Shown here: one piece after another, positions 9,514 through 19,462 of the stretch
Numbering within the stretch: the stretch's first letter is position 1
How the letters are laid out: every line of letters begins with the position of its first letter
Origin: Reichenbachiella agariperforans
GTDB taxonomy: Bacteria; Bacteroidota; Bacteroidia; Cytophagales; Cyclobacteriaceae
Length of the DNA: 64,000 nucleotides
Assembly: GCF_900142205.1 (NCBI RefSeq)
Contig: NZ_FRAA01000004.1
Span: 62,001 to 126,000, forward strand
Reading direction: 5' to 3'
Program-made: the position numbers and the translations under genes
The notes under the pieces: generated by a model
Told to the model about the DNA's origin: nothing
The model's input: the letters and a program-made list of their open reading frames with translations, nothing else
Database searches by the model: none

Positions 9514-11301
9514 TTAATCCAGTTTTAACACAGCCATAAATGCATCCTGCGGAATCTCTACGTTCCCCACCTGACGCATACGTTTCTTTCCTTTTTTCTG
9601 CTTGTCGAGCAGTTTACGCTTACGCGAAATATCTCCACCATAACACTTCGCCAATACGTTTTTGCGCATCGCCTTCACCGTTTCTCTGGAGATGATTTTA
9701 TTTCCTATAGAGGCTTGGATCGGAATCTCAAACATCTGTCTTGGGATCAATTCTTTCAATTTCTCACATAGACGCTTGCCCCACTCGTAGGCTTTGTCTC
9801 TGTGTACGATCGCGGACAAAGCATCCACCGCTTCGCCATTGAGCATGATGTCAAGTTTGACCATGTTGGACTGTTTCAACCCTGTCAACTCATAATCCAG
9901 CGAAGCATAACCTCTAGAGATTGTTTTCAGTTTGTCAAAGAAATCAAACACGATTTCTGACAAGGGAATGTCAAAAGTCAACTCCACGCGATCTGCCGTC
10001 AAATAGACTTGATTTTGGATCGTCCCACGCTTGTCCATACATAGCGAAATGATCGGACCGACATAGTCTGCCTTGCTGATGATCTGCGCTTTGATGAAAG
10101 GCTCTTCGACATGTTTGATCCTACTCGGATCTGGCATTTCAGACGGGGCATTGATATCTTGGACAGAACCATCCGTCATGAAAGCCTTAAACTGTACTGA
10201 TGGTACAGTCGTGATCACAGTCATGTCAAATTCGCGTTCTAATCGCTCTTGGATAATCTCCATGTGCAGCATCCCAAGAAACCCGCATCGGAATCCAAAA
10301 CCTAGTGCTGCAGAAGTCTCCGGCTCCCAGACCAACGAAGCATCGTTGAGCTGTAGCTTCTCCATCGAGGCGCGCAACTCTTCGTAATCTTGCGTGTCTA
10401 CAGGGTAAATCCCTGCGAAAACCATCGGCTTGACCTCCTCAAAACCTTTGATCATTTCTGTAGTAGGTCGATCTATAGCCGTAATCGTATCCCCTACTTT
10501 GACCTCCTTGGCCACTTTGATACCCGAGATAAGGTAGCCTACATCTCCGGTCTTAATTTCTTTCTGTGGATGCTGCTGTAGTCCCAGCGTCCCGATTTCG
10601 TCTGCTTCATAGGTCTTGCCTGTCGCGACGAATTTAATCTTATCTCCTTTTTTGATCGAACCATTGAATACGCGGAAAATCACTTCGATTCCTCTGAATG
10701 AATTGAACTGCGAGTCAAAAATCATCGCCTGTAGCGGCTCATCTGGCTTGCCCTTAGGCGCAGGGACTCGCTTAATGATCGCATCGAGGATATTGTCTAC
10801 GCCGAAACCTGTCTTCCCACTCGCATGGATGATGTCCTCCATATCACAACCGATCAAATCGATAATCTCCTCAGAGACCTCCTCAGGTCGTGCACCGGGT
10901 AAATCGATTTTATTCAATACAGGGATGATTTCCAGATCGTGCTCCAGTGCGAGGTACAAGTTGGAGATCGTCTGCGCTTCGATACCTTGAGAGGCGTCCA
11001 CGATGAGTAGTGCGCCCTCACAGGCCGCAATCGAGCGGGACACTTCGTATGAGAAATCCACGTGACCTGGGGTGTCGATGAGGTTGAGCGTATAGTCTTT
11101 GCCCTCGTGCTTGTAGGCCATCTGAATCGCATGACTCTTGATGGTAATCCCACGCTCACGCTCTAGATCCATGTCATCCAGCAACTGTGCCTGCATGTCT
11201 CTCCCTGTAACCGTACCTGTATTCTGAAGCAAACGATCGGCCAGTGTAGACTTGCCGTGATCGATGTGCGCTATGATGCAAAAATTCCTTAGATGATCCA
11301 T
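9514..11301 (-). CDS. lepA: Elongation factor 4 (LepA, ribosomal back-translocase GTPase)
   Basis: 595 residues from the ATG at 11301 ([19 protein letters not shown]), the canonical LepA start; the frame is open for 14 further codons upstream, but those residues do not belong to the family. GTPase motifs are AHIDHGKST (P-loop), 'DTPGHVDF' and NKID. The C-terminal LepA-specific domain contains '[16 protein letters not shown]' and ends '[15 protein letters not shown]', both typical. It is thought to act on stalled or mis-translocated ribosomes and in 30S assembly. It is the first gene of the lepA-folD-queE unit. A TATTTTTG box at 11319-11326 (minus strand) could be its -7 element, although the TTG upstream is about 22 bp away rather than 19. 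Confidence 0.97.
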   Translation of the reverse strand: MDHLRNFCIIAHIDHGKSTLADRLLQNTGTVTGRDMQAQLLDDMDLERERGITIKSHAIQMAYKHEGKDYTLNLIDTPGHVDFSYEVSRSIAACEGALLIVDASQGIEAQTISNLYLALEHDLEIIPVLNKIDLPGARPEEVSEEIIDLIGCDMEDIIHASGKTGFGVDNILDAIIKRVPAPKGKPDEPLQAMIFDSQFNSFRGIEVIFRVFNGSIKKGDKIKFVATGKTYEADEIGTLGLQQHPQKEIKTGDVGYLISGIKVAKEVKVGDTITAIDRPTTEMIKGFEEVKPMVFAGIYPVDTQDYEELRASMEKLQLNDASLVWEPETSAALGFGFRCGFLGMLHMEIIQERLEREFDMTVITTVPSVQFKAFMTDGSVQDINAPSEMPDPSRIKHVEEPFIKAQIISKADYVGPIISLCMDKRGTIQNQVYLTADRVELTFDIPLSEIVFDFFDKLKTISRGYASLDYELTGLKQSNMVKLDIMLNGEAVDALSAIVHRDKAYEWGKRLCEKLKELIPRQMFEIPIQASIGNKIISRETVKAMRKNVLAKCYGGDISRKRKLLDKQKKGKKRMRQVGNVEIPQDAFMAVLKLD

Positions 11302-11547
11302 TTTTCTTAAAAAGAAGGCAAAAATAGATAAATAAAATTTCACATTTGCAAAAAGTTCAAGAGGGATTACGCCCTTGATATTTAGTATCGAGTATTGTGT
11401 ATTGAGAAAGGAAATACGGTGCGTAACCTGTGAGACAAAGTAAAAAAAAGGAGTAGCGGTGAGCCATTAAAAAGATCTGGACAAAGAAAAAGTAGCACTA
11501 TAGCGATGACCTGATGACTTCATTACAAAAAAATGAATCGAAAAACT

Positions 11548-12060
11548 ATGGATCAAAACAAAAACATCACAGAATACATCATTGAGATCTACCGCAAAGA
11601 AGACTTGATGCGTGCCTACAAATTTGATTTGGAGAAATTCGGGACGCAGGTCATCAACTTCTTTCCCATCACACCCAAAGAAAAACTCGCTGAGGTCAAC
11701 TACTACGAGGCTTTCATGAAGAAAATGACCGAGCAAGGCATCCAAGAGTCTGGTCACCTCGCTGAGGTCAATGAGATCGTAGCACAACTAGATCAGCTAC
11801 ACGAGGAGCTCAAATCCTCTGACGAAAACTACAACCATGTCTACCTCAAAGCCAAGCCCTACATCAACGAAAACATGCAAGTAGCCAATGGTACCATCAC
11901 CAGCGAAGTGCAGCTCTGCCTCAACGGCATCTATGGCTTCCTCCTCCTCAAAATCGAAGAGCGCCCAATCAAACCCGAAGAGCAAACCATGATCGACCAG
12001 TTTGGCAACCTCCTCTCCCTCCTCAGTTACAAATACAACGAACGTAAGGTGATGAACTAA
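11548..12060 (+). CDS. DUF4924-like cytoplasmic protein
   Basis: About 170 residues, highly charged and predicted helical, with no signal peptide or membrane segment. The N-terminal 'NITEYIIEIYRKEDLMRAY', central 'YYEAFMKKMTEQGIQESGHL' and C-terminal 'LSLLSYKYNERK' match my recollection of the DUF4924 family, which is confined to Bacteroidota and has no known function. The start is uncertain: I prefer the ATG at 11548 (MDQNKN); one at 11533 is in frame. It is divergent from lepA and is the first of several plus-strand genes of poorly known function. Composition is like the surrounding genes. Confidence 0.75.
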   Translation: MDQNKNITEYIIEIYRKEDLMRAYKFDLEKFGTQVINFFPITPKEKLAEVNYYEAFMKKMTEQGIQESGHLAEVNEIVAQLDQLHEELKSSDENYNHVYLKAKPYINENMQVANGTITSEVQLCLNGIYGFLLLKIEERPIKPEEQTMIDQFGNLLSLLSYKYNERKVMN

Positions 12061-12428
12061 CCTCCTGACTCTAAGAACTAGCTACATGCTAAGGCAATCG
12101 CATTTAAACGATCTTGAACTTTTCCAAAGATTTCATTTACAGTGACTTCAAGAAATTCGGACTTTTGAGGGGTTAAAAGATAGAACGTTGGAAAAGCTAC
12201 CTCTGCCAGAATGAGTTTGAATAGACTATTAATTTTAAATACGTTTGCCCTGCGCTACATTCAAGAAGAGGTACTCATTTAATTAAAGCTCCTCACGAGA
12301 ATACTTCACCTTTTTAAGTGCTTTTATTATACTTGTGACTAGGCTACTCCATATCAGATTGCGTTTCCATCATTTGATGACAGCTCATCAGATACATTTA
12401 GGATGCCTTTAACCTAAAAAAAGACGCT
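12061..12428. other. Intergenic stretch without a recognisable gene
   Basis: I see no credible coding frame, RNA gene or terminator with a T-run. A TACATTTA sequence ends about 25 bp before the next ATG and is one base off the TAnnTTTG box, so it may promote the gene at 12429, though no TTG is correctly spaced. Confidence 0.5.
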
Positions 12429-13091
12429 ATGGCTAGAGAAGAACAACTGGTATTTTGCAAACAGTGCAGCAACAGAAAAATGGATTTTCAACAAGGACTC
12501 ATTTGCTCCCTGACTGATGCTAAAGCTACTTTCACTGGAGAGTGTCCAGACTATAGCCTAGACTCAAGTACACAATACGAACACGACTCGTCAGAAGTCA
12601 TCGACAATGGGGAGGTGAGAATTCGAATATCAACAGAGCTATTAGAGAAACTCCGTCTGGAACAAAATCTCCCTGTCGCACTGATCGCAGGAACCGTAAC
12701 GGGAATCGCAGGAGCAATCTTATGGGGTGCTATTACGGTAGCGACCAATTTCCAGATTGGCTACATGGCAATCGCGATCGGTGCAGCTGTAGGCATGGCG
12801 ATGAGATATACAGGCAAAGGCATTGATCCGATCTTTGGATTTGCAGGAGGAGCCTTAGCAGTATTGAGCTGTATTCTTGGAAATTTCCTCAGTGTGATCG
12901 GTTTCATCGCCAACAGCGAAGGACTAGATTTCATGTACACCCTGACAGAATTCGACTACAACTACTTGGTTCCATTGATGCAAGAAACGTTTAGTTTCAT
13001 GGATTTGGTATTCTATGGAATTGCAGGATATGAGGGCTACAAATTCGCTTTTAGATCCTTTACTGATGGTGAGTTAGATAGCTTGAATTGA
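12429..13091 (+). CDS. Membrane protein with N-terminal Cys4 (zinc-ribbon-like) domain
   Basis: 220 residues. The first 40 carry four cysteines (C10, C13, C26, C39) in the pattern FCKQC...GLICSLTDAKATFTGECPDY. This resembles a small N-terminal module I recall from other Bacteroidota membrane proteins, probably zinc-binding. Residues about 81-175 hold three or four hydrophobic, Gly/Ala-rich segments, the first starting at 'LPVALIAGTVTGIAGAILWGA', then a linker and a further hydrophobic stretch near 'FMDLVFYGIAGYEG'. It is therefore an inner-membrane protein with a cytoplasmic Cys4 head. No enzymatic motif is visible. It stands alone, with flanking gaps of about 300 bp or more. Function unknown. 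Confidence 0.7.
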   Translation: MAREEQLVFCKQCSNRKMDFQQGLICSLTDAKATFTGECPDYSLDSSTQYEHDSSEVIDNGEVRIRISTELLEKLRLEQNLPVALIAGTVTGIAGAILWGAITVATNFQIGYMAIAIGAAVGMAMRYTGKGIDPIFGFAGGALAVLSCILGNFLSVIGFIANSEGLDFMYTLTEFDYNYLVPLMQETFSFMDLVFYGIAGYEGYKFAFRSFTDGELDSLN

Positions 13092-13220
13092 GCGTAACTA
13101 CATTTTAGGTTGTAAAACATTGATCACTGATCCTTGGAGTCCCCCCTTATCTTCCTCCGTAGATTAGAGGAATTTGCCACCCCATTCAGAAGCAATACTT
13201 GAAACACTACCTAAAATAGC

Positions 13221-13385
13221 ATGAAAGACAAATTATCAATTCTGATTTCAATCGCATACGTTTTCATCATACTGGAAAGCAATGCTGCAAATATCAAATC
13301 ACCAAAACAAGGACGGAACCATACTGGATCAAAGCATGAAAACCGACCTAAAAAAACTAGTCCAGTCCTTCATCGAGTTAAGTAA
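13221..13385 (+). CDS. Possible 54-residue exported basic peptide
   Basis: ATG at 13221, TAA at 13383-13385. The N-terminus (MKDKLSILISIAYVFIILES) looks like a signal peptide with a possible cleavage after NAA; the rest is Lys/Arg/His-rich and Pro-containing and matches nothing I know. It ends 9 bp before the WG-repeat lipoprotein gene. Against it: a second frame (13282-13398) overlaps it and looks more like ordinary protein, so the two may be parts of one frameshifted gene, or only one may be translated. Confidence 0.3.
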   Translation: MKDKLSILISIAYVFIILESNAANIKSPKQGRNHTGSKHENRPKKTSPVLHRVK

Positions 13386-13398
13386 AAGTACCAAATGA
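13282..13398 (+). CDS. Possible 38-residue peptide, or frameshifted 3' part of a small gene
   Basis: ATG at 13282, stop TGA at 13396-13398. The sequence is protein-like: KDGTILDQSMKTDLKKLV then QSFIELSKSTK, a likely amphipathic helix. Its stop overlaps the ATG of the next gene in the arrangement ATGA, the usual sign of translational coupling. The frame opens further upstream to a stop at 13243 but has no earlier ATG. It overlaps the 54-residue frame from 13221; a +1 shift between the two would join a signal peptide to this helix. Confidence 0.3.
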   Translation: MLQISNHQNKDGTILDQSMKTDLKKLVQSFIELSKSTK

Positions 13399-13997
13399 AC
13401 CACTATCCAGTCCATGTACTCCTCCTGCTCACGGTAGCCATGAGTGCCTGCCGTGAAATAGTCGAGCAAGTCCAGACCGACTCCCCCTATGTCGATGTGA
13501 CGACAGACACCACTACGCTACCGATGCTCTATGCAGTATCCGACGAAGAGTATCTGCAATACGGGGCAGATGTCTCCTATGTCACTGCAGCGGGAAACAC
13601 CATCGTCCCCTTCGGCCACTTTGCCTACTATGGCACGGACTCCTTCACGCATGTAGCGAATGTCATCTTGCACCCCAACGACAGCACCTACGGACGGCAG
13701 GTCGGGATCAACCGCTACCAAGATATCCTCTTTGACCTAGTCATGTATGACAATGGACCAGAGCCACTGCACGATGGTCTACTCCGTGTACTGCGCAACG
13801 GCAAAATGGGCTTTGCCAACGAAAAAGGACAAATCGTCATCCCCTGCATCTATGACTATGTCCAGCGGTTTGACGGAGGCCAAGCCGAGGTGACCTTTGA
13901 GGCCACCGAGTACTACGACCTAGACGACCATCTCCGCGTTGAGAGTGACACTTGGTTCGACATAGATCGCCATGGTAAACGCATCATCACACTCTAG
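13395..13997 (+). CDS. WG-repeat lipoprotein
   Basis: 200 residues with an N-terminal signal ending in TVAMSAC (lipobox Cys 19), so a lipoprotein. Residues about 130-170, 'LLRVLRNGKMGFANEKG' then 'QIVIPCIYDYVQRFDGG', are one clear WG-type beta repeat; the sequence before it may be a degenerate second copy. WG-repeat proteins are common in Bacteroidota and usually have no defined activity. The ATG overlaps the stop of a 38-residue upstream frame (ATGA). The gene is noticeably richer in G+C than the intergenic sequence either side. Function unknown. Confidence 0.7.
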   Translation: MNHYPVHVLLLLTVAMSACREIVEQVQTDSPYVDVTTDTTTLPMLYAVSDEEYLQYGADVSYVTAAGNTIVPFGHFAYYGTDSFTHVANVILHPNDSTYGRQVGINRYQDILFDLVMYDNGPEPLHDGLLRVLRNGKMGFANEKGQIVIPCIYDYVQRFDGGQAEVTFEATEYYDLDDHLRVESDTWFDIDRHGKRIITL

Positions 13998-14022
13998 CTC
14001 AAAACTCACAACTGCTACAAAC

Positions 14023-14241
14023 ATGAACAAAACCATCAGAAAAAAAATAATCTCCGTCTGTGAAGAGAAAATCGAAAAGAAAGGCGAAAAGGTCGGGCTT
14101 TCGTTTTACGCCTTCTTTGCCAACAAAAACGACAATCCCGAACTACTCTTAGAGGTCGCCACATGGTGGATCAAAACACACCAACTTGACCACTTCGAAA
14201 AAGCCGTCAAAATCCGAAACATGGTACGCGACGAGCTGTGA
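14023..14241 (+). CDS. Small conserved-type protein (DUF6500-like)
   Basis: 72 residues from the ATG at 14023; the frame is open 17 codons upstream, but those overlap the end of the WG gene. The sequence (KIEKKGEKVGLSFYAFFANK, then NDNPELLLEVATWW and THQLDHFEKAVKI) is compact, charged and helix-rich, with no signal or membrane segment. It resembles proteins I recall as DUF6500, of unknown function. It begins 25 bp after the WG lipoprotein gene and probably shares its transcript. Confidence 0.65.
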   Translation: MNKTIRKKIISVCEEKIEKKGEKVGLSFYAFFANKNDNPELLLEVATWWIKTHQLDHFEKAVKIRNMVRDEL

Positions 14242-14553
14242 CACGATCCTCTAATTTTCAAACCTCATCTTCCCCGCACCTTGGGTCTGTGTGTCACAGA
14301 ACTGCCACGCACTGTTACTATTGCACTATAAATAAGTTTAAGCTATAGACACATACTATTGAATAATGAAAGTAGATGAAGGTGTCTTAGATCTCAGGCT
14401 CGCTAGTATGAACAATTGGGAATCAAATCTCCCTAACAACTATAGCCAACTTCCTCGTTTCGGTTACATCTAGCGTAGATATGGATACGAAAAGCACATC
14501 AGTCCTTTTCATCTTTGTATCGTACAATGAATAAAACCAAAACACACAGACAC
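14242..14553. other. Intergenic stretch upstream of the SDR gene
   Basis: No convincing gene. A 35-codon ATG frame (14366-14473) has no family features. Near its end, CATCTTTG at 14510-14517 is one base off the TAnnTTTG box and is the most plausible promoter element for the SDR/AraC pair. Confidence 0.45.
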
Positions 14554-15315
14554 ATGACACAACGAAAAATAGCACTCGTCACAGGCGGTAGCCGTGGGTT
14601 AGGTAGGGACATGGCACTCAACATCGCAAAAAAAGGCATAGACGTAGTAATCACCTACCACACCAACCAAACTGCAGCAGCTGAAGTCGTCAAGGCTATC
14701 GAACAAACAGGAAGCACAGGATATGCTCTCCAGCTCGACAGTAGCAAGACAGGATCCTTTGACAGCTTCTATGAAGCACTATCAAAACTACTCCTAGACG
14801 AAACAGGCGATGCGCATTTTGATTACTTGGTCAACAATGCAGGGACAGGCATCTATACCCCCTTTACAGAAACCACCGAAGCACAATTCGACGAAATGAT
14901 GAACATCCATCTTAAGGGCGTTTACTTCCTAACTCAAAAAGCCCTCCCACTTCTAAACGATGGCGGCAGCATCATCAATATTTCATCGGGACTAGCACGA
15001 TTTACCCTACCAGGGACGTCCGCTTATGCCTCCATGAAGGGTGCCATTGAGGTGTTTACGAAGTATCTTGCCAAAGAGCTAGGAGGCAGAGGTATCCGTG
15101 CCAATGTAGTAGCACCTGGAGCAGTTGCCACTGATTTCGGTGGAGGAACCAATCGTGACAATGAACAAAAAAGAGCCTTGATCTCATCTGCCACTGCGCT
15201 AGGTCGAGTAGGTGAAGCTGAAGATATTGGGCCTGTAGTGGCCTTTTTGTGCACTCCAGATGCCCAATGGGTCAATGCCCAACGCATCGAAGCATCTGGC
15301 GGAACATTGATATAA
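14554..15315 (+). CDS. Short-chain dehydrogenase/reductase (SDR)
   Basis: About 253 residues from the ATG at 14554 (MTQRKIALVTGG); an in-frame ATG at 14527 would add nine residues. Classical SDR: nucleotide-binding TGGSRGLG (10-17), NNAG, and the catalytic Tyr158-x3-Lys162 in YASMK. It is an NAD(P)-dependent cytoplasmic oxidoreductase; the closest-looking members are FabG-like and glucose-dehydrogenase-like SDRs, but the substrate cannot be read from sequence. The C-terminal 'FLCTPDAQWVNAQRIEASGG' is typical. The AraC-family gene begins one base after its stop, so the regulator probably controls this gene. Confidence 0.88.
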   Translation: MTQRKIALVTGGSRGLGRDMALNIAKKGIDVVITYHTNQTAAAEVVKAIEQTGSTGYALQLDSSKTGSFDSFYEALSKLLLDETGDAHFDYLVNNAGTGIYTPFTETTEAQFDEMMNIHLKGVYFLTQKALPLLNDGGSIINISSGLARFTLPGTSAYASMKGAIEVFTKYLAKELGGRGIRANVVAPGAVATDFGGGTNRDNEQKRALISSATALGRVGEAEDIGPVVAFLCTPDAQWVNAQRIEASGGTLI

Positions 15316-15316
15316 A

Positions 15317-16222
15317 ATGCATAAACTAAATACCATAAGCGACTATCACCGACTAGCGGGACTCCCCAAACCAGAGCACCCGCTAGTCAGTCTAGTTGAC
15401 TATAGCCAGGTCAACTACCAGACTGATGAAGAGCAGATCACCTTTCTACAAGGCAACTACACCATCGCCCTCAAAAGGGGTGTCTCCGGAAAAATGCGCT
15501 ACGGTCAGATGCCTTATGATTTTGATGAAGGCCTGATGTCCTTCGTCTCTCCTGGTCAGGTCATCACCGTCAAAGCGCATAAGGACACGGACACTAAGCC
15601 TAGTGGATGGCTACTGCTCATCCATCCTGACTTTTTGTGGGGTACATCACTAGCCAAAACAATCAAAAACTATGATTTCTTTGGCTACCAGATTCGCGAG
15701 GCACTATTCCTCTCGGACAAAGAGGAGCAATCCATGGTCAGTACCATGCGCAACATCCAACAAGAGTACCATGCTAATATCGATCCGTTCAGCCAAAATA
15801 TCATCATCTCTCAGATCGAGCTACTGCTCAACTACGCCGAACGCTACTATCAACGGCAGTTTATCACCCGAAAAATCGCTAATCATGAAATTCTCAATCG
15901 TTTGGCAGACCTCCTCACCACCTATTTCGACCAAAATAATCTCGCCAACAAAGGTCTCCCACAGGTACAAGAACTAGCCGACCAGCTCTATCTCTCACCC
16001 AACTACCTGAGTAGTGTACTCAAAGCACTGACTGGCCAAAACACACAGCAACATATACATGACCGCTTGATCGAAAAGGCAAAAGAGCAACTATCCACTA
16101 CTCAGTTAACCGTTAGTCAAATCGCCTATGGTCTCGGATTTGAACACGCCCAATCCTTCAGCCGGCTATTCAAACGCAAGACCAATCTGTCTCCTATTGC
16201 TTTTAGACGGTCCTTCCAGTAA
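15317..16222 (+). CDS. AraC-family transcriptional regulator
   Basis: 301 residues. The C-terminal third (about 195-300) is an AraC-type double helix-turn-helix: 'VQELADQLYLSPNYLSSVLK', then 'LTVSQIAYGLGFEHAQSFSR' and LFKRKTNLSPIAFRR, which is the family signature. The N-terminal region would be the ligand-sensing, cupin-like domain. It starts one base after the SDR stop and is co-transcribed. This SDR plus AraC pairing is common in Bacteroidota, the regulator usually controlling its neighbour. The effector is unknown. Confidence 0.9.
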   Translation: MHKLNTISDYHRLAGLPKPEHPLVSLVDYSQVNYQTDEEQITFLQGNYTIALKRGVSGKMRYGQMPYDFDEGLMSFVSPGQVITVKAHKDTDTKPSGWLLLIHPDFLWGTSLAKTIKNYDFFGYQIREALFLSDKEEQSMVSTMRNIQQEYHANIDPFSQNIIISQIELLLNYAERYYQRQFITRKIANHEILNRLADLLTTYFDQNNLANKGLPQVQELADQLYLSPNYLSSVLKALTGQNTQQHIHDRLIEKAKEQLSTTQLTVSQIAYGLGFEHAQSFSRLFKRKTNLSPIAFRRSFQ

Positions 16223-16230
16223 TCTGAAAA

Positions 16231-16249
16231 TTATTCCTTACCGGAATAA
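16231..16249. terminator. Hairpin between convergent genes
   Basis: Perfect inverted repeat TTATTCC-ttacc-GGAATAA in the 48-bp gap between two genes that converge (AraC gene on plus, chemoreceptor on minus). On the minus strand it is followed by ATTTTC, on the plus strand by no T-run, so it is at best a weak terminator. Confidence 0.4.
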
Positions 16250-16270
16250 CTTGACAAATTCACACCTATA

Positions 16271-17992
16271 CTAAGCGTATTTTAGTTTAGCCACTTCAGA
16301 CTTGAGCATCTCAGATATTTCGCTCAGTTTTAGATTTTTAGACTTGTAGGTATCCATTCCTGAAGACAACTCTATAGCTGAACTCGCTACCTCTTCTGTC
16401 CCTGCTGAAGTTTGCTCTGCTATCACTACGATTTCTTCGGTGATACTAACAACATTATTGCTATCCTCCATCTGCTGCTGAGCTGCTTCCAATATGTTTC
16501 TAGATAGATCTAGGTTGGCAGTACTGGAGTTACTTATCTCTTCGAACACTTTAGAGGATTCGTTAGATATTTGATTGCCATCTTGAACAGTAAGGTTCAT
16601 TTCCTCTATTATTCTCGACGCGTCTTCTGTATCTTTTTGAACTCCCTGTACCAAATCTTCTATTTCGAGCGCTGACTTTCTGGAATCCTCCGCGAGTTTT
16701 CTGATTTCTTCGGCCACTACCGCAAATCCTCGTCCGGCATCTCCTGCTTGCGCTGCTTCTATTGCCGCATTTAGTGCGAGCAGATTCGTCTGAGATGAGA
16801 TATCAGTGATGACTCCTAGCACCCTTGATATTTCTTTTGACCGTTCGGTTAGGACAGATATTGAATCCTTGGTCTTGTTAGAGAAAGTCGAAATACTCGT
16901 CATACTACTCGTCATGTTATTAGCCATTTGGTCTCCCTTTTTGCTATTTTCAGCGACGACCTGAGCTGATTCATATATATTTTCAGCTTTACTAGCCATA
17001 TCTCTTGCCGAATGTACGATTTTCTCTATGAGATTAGACGCCTCATCTATCTTGCGAACTTGTGTCTGTGCCCCATTACTCATTTGTGAGATAGCAGACG
17101 CTATTTCACTCGTATTTTGACTCATTTCAGTACTAGATAGAGACATTTCAGAACATGCCTCATCAATAGAAATGGTATTCGTAGAGATACTTTCCAGTAA
17201 GATGGTGATGTTTTGAAGTGCTAGGTTCAGGCTACTTGCTGTCTTAAGGATATCTCCTTTGGCTTCCTCTGTATATCGCATGGTTAGGTCTCCTTTAGCC
17301 ATATTATCTATGATACCATTGAGTATAACAAATGGAGAAGAAAATGAAGTTAACAATTCATTGATTTCATGAGCCATACCTAACCACACCCCTTCTTTAC
17401 CCTCTTTACTAATTCGGCTAGATAGATTTCCAGCATCAGTCGCTTCATTGATCACTCCATTAATTTCACGGACTACTTGCGCTAGATTTACTCTCATTTT
17501 GACCAAGGCTTTTCCTAGAGAGTCTTTTTCACTAGAGGTTTCAAATGAGCTTTCTAAATTACCCATCCCTATTTCGGTTGCGAAATCACTGATCCGTCTC
17601 ATTCGTGTGATATAACTATCCAAACCCGTAAATATCTTTCCTATTTCGTCATTTCTATTCGTATTTGCTTCTTTGATCAATAACGCTAGATTACCCTCCT
17701 CTAATTCTTCAAGGTGAAGGATCACCTCTTCAAGCGGTTTTTTAATGTTGACGACCATATATCGCAGGAGAGCATACACTGCAAACATCCCAATAGGGAA
17801 TTCCCAAATCATATGTATGGCAGCCATATTAGCGACCATGTAAGCCAAAGCGGCAATAAAAGCAGCAAGTAAGATTGTATAAAAGCCTACTCTGGCCAAA
17901 AATGAGCCTTTAAAAATGTATCGATTAATAAAGTATAAAAAGGGTATGGCTAACGCAAGAGATAAAAAAAAGATGATGGTATGCATAGTCAT
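16271..17992 (-). CDS. Methyl-accepting chemotaxis protein
   Basis: 573 residues; ATGs at 17992 and 17986 are both possible. The N-terminus has three or so transmembrane helices within the first 75 residues ([15 protein letters not shown], then '[20 protein letters not shown]', then a third near [15 protein letters not shown]) with almost no extracellular domain. HAMP-like linker repeats follow (about 75-260), then the cytoplasmic signalling domain with the conserved hairpin tip '[20 protein letters not shown]' and [14 protein letters not shown]. It should report to a CheA/CheW array or a related pathway. The lack of a periplasmic domain suggests it senses membrane or cytoplasmic conditions. 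No che genes are nearby. Confidence 0.92.
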   Translation of the reverse strand: MTMHTIIFFLSLALAIPFLYFINRYIFKGSFLARVGFYTILLAAFIAALAYMVANMAAIHMIWEFPIGMFAVYALLRYMVVNIKKPLEEVILHLEELEEGNLALLIKEANTNRNDEIGKIFTGLDSYITRMRRISDFATEIGMGNLESSFETSSEKDSLGKALVKMRVNLAQVVREINGVINEATDAGNLSSRISKEGKEGVWLGMAHEINELLTSFSSPFVILNGIIDNMAKGDLTMRYTEEAKGDILKTASSLNLALQNITILLESISTNTISIDEACSEMSLSSTEMSQNTSEIASAISQMSNGAQTQVRKIDEASNLIEKIVHSARDMASKAENIYESAQVVAENSKKGDQMANNMTSSMTSISTFSNKTKDSISVLTERSKEISRVLGVITDISSQTNLLALNAAIEAAQAGDAGRGFAVVAEEIRKLAEDSRKSALEIEDLVQGVQKDTEDASRIIEEMNLTVQDGNQISNESSKVFEEISNSSTANLDLSRNILEAAQQQMEDSNNVVSITEEIVVIAEQTSAGTEEVASSAIELSSGMDTYKSKNLKLSEISEMLKSEVAKLKYA

Positions 17993-18262
17993 GAAACAAG
18001 TTTGTTAGGTGAAGTGTGACTCACTATAAAATTAACTACAAAAATGCAGTAGGAAACTTAAAATCAAAAACTTATATATGGTCTAAAGCATAGTACTTCT
18101 GGAGATTAAAACAAACTTTCACACATACTACTCCCCCCTTCTTTAGCTGTTCAAAATGTCACCAAACACCCTTATTTGTTAAAACAATAAAAACTCATAC
18201 AGTGTACACAAGACACTTATAGACGTAATGGACTAACCTTGCAGCTGTAAAATTCAATGTAT

Positions 18263-19438
18263 ATGAACAAAGGGCTCTTAACACTAGCAATAGGTGGTTT
18301 TGGTATTGGTATGACAGAATTCGTCATGATGGGCATATTGCCAGATGTAGCTCAGGCACTAGATGTGACCATCCCGCAAGCAGGGCATTTCATATCCGCC
18401 TATGCGCTAGGAGTGGTGGTAGGTGCACCGCTGTTTTCGGCACTCGGCGGACGCTGGTCCTCCAACACCGTGCTGATGATGCTCATGGCGTGGTTCGCGG
18501 TATTCAACACCCTATCTTCTCTGGCATACAGCTATGAAACCCTAATGCTTGCTCGTTTCTTATCTGGCATGCCTCATGGAGCTTTTTTTGGAATAGGGGC
18601 TGTAGTGGCAGGACAGATTTGTCGTCCTGGGAAATCCGCACAAGCTATTGCCATCATGTTTGGCGGGCTTACGGTTGCTAATTTGATTGGTGTCCCGATA
18701 GGTACTTATTTAGGTCATTCCTTCCATTGGAGTATTGCTTTCGTCATCACTGGGGCTATTGGACTGGTTGCATTGGCGAGTATTAAGTTTTGGATGCCTG
18801 TCATGCCTAAATCTTCTTCGGCTGGTTTCTCAGAAGACTTGAAACTCTTCAAAAACCCTGAACTCTGGGCGGTCATCCTACTTACCACTATAGGTACAGG
18901 AGGGCTCTTTTGTTGGTACAGCTACATCGCGCCACTGATTACAGAGGTCGCAGGACACCCTGACTATGTCGTGAGTTATGCGATGACGCTAGCTGGTCTA
19001 GGTATGGTGATTGGCAATGTCCTCGGTGCAAAATTGGTGGACTATTTTTCTCCCATCCACTCTGTCATTATCAGCTTTACTACCATGGCGACCTTATTGA
19101 TCGTCAACGTGTATTTGGCACATGATCCTACGTTGATACTCGTCATGACTTTCGTCATCGGAGTAGTGGCCTTTACCGTAGGCACTCCGATCCAGATGGT
19201 GATGATCAATACCGCCAAAGGTTCTGAAGTCCTCGGTTCATCTCTCAACCAAAGTGCCTTCAATATGGGGAATGCCTCTGGGGCCTACTTCGCAGGGCTA
19301 CCGATAGCTATGGGATATGGTTTTACCTCCGCAGATGTGGTAGGAGCAATCATGGCTGGCTCTGGTGTAGTTATTGCCTTTGGGATCATCCTTATGAGAA
19401 GATCCCGAGCAAAAAAAGAAGCGAGGGTTAGCCAGTAG
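18263..19438 (+). CDS. MFS efflux transporter (AraJ/DHA1-like)
   Basis: About 391 residues and 12 predicted membrane helices. The start 'GGFGIGMTEFVMMGILPDVA' followed by 'GHFISAYALGVVVGAPLFSA' is typical of the DHA1 branch that includes AraJ and related drug or sugar exporters. I prefer the ATG at 18263; the open frame begins two codons earlier. It is a single gene, convergent with the glycosyltransferase gene (24 bp between stops) and divergent from the chemoreceptor. The substrate is not predictable. Confidence 0.88.
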   Translation: MNKGLLTLAIGGFGIGMTEFVMMGILPDVAQALDVTIPQAGHFISAYALGVVVGAPLFSALGGRWSSNTVLMMLMAWFAVFNTLSSLAYSYETLMLARFLSGMPHGAFFGIGAVVAGQICRPGKSAQAIAIMFGGLTVANLIGVPIGTYLGHSFHWSIAFVITGAIGLVALASIKFWMPVMPKSSSAGFSEDLKLFKNPELWAVILLTTIGTGGLFCWYSYIAPLITEVAGHPDYVVSYAMTLAGLGMVIGNVLGAKLVDYFSPIHSVIISFTTMATLLIVNVYLAHDPTLILVMTFVIGVVAFTVGTPIQMVMINTAKGSEVLGSSLNQSAFNMGNASGAYFAGLPIAMGYGFTSADVVGAIMAGSGVVIAFGIILMRRSRAKKEARVSQ

Positions 19439-19462
19439 TCAGACTAATCTTATTTTCAAAAA

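Noticed and set aside
14366-14473. 35-codon ATG frame in the gap before the SDR gene
   Set aside because: No signal, domain or neighbour context; such frames are expected by chance.
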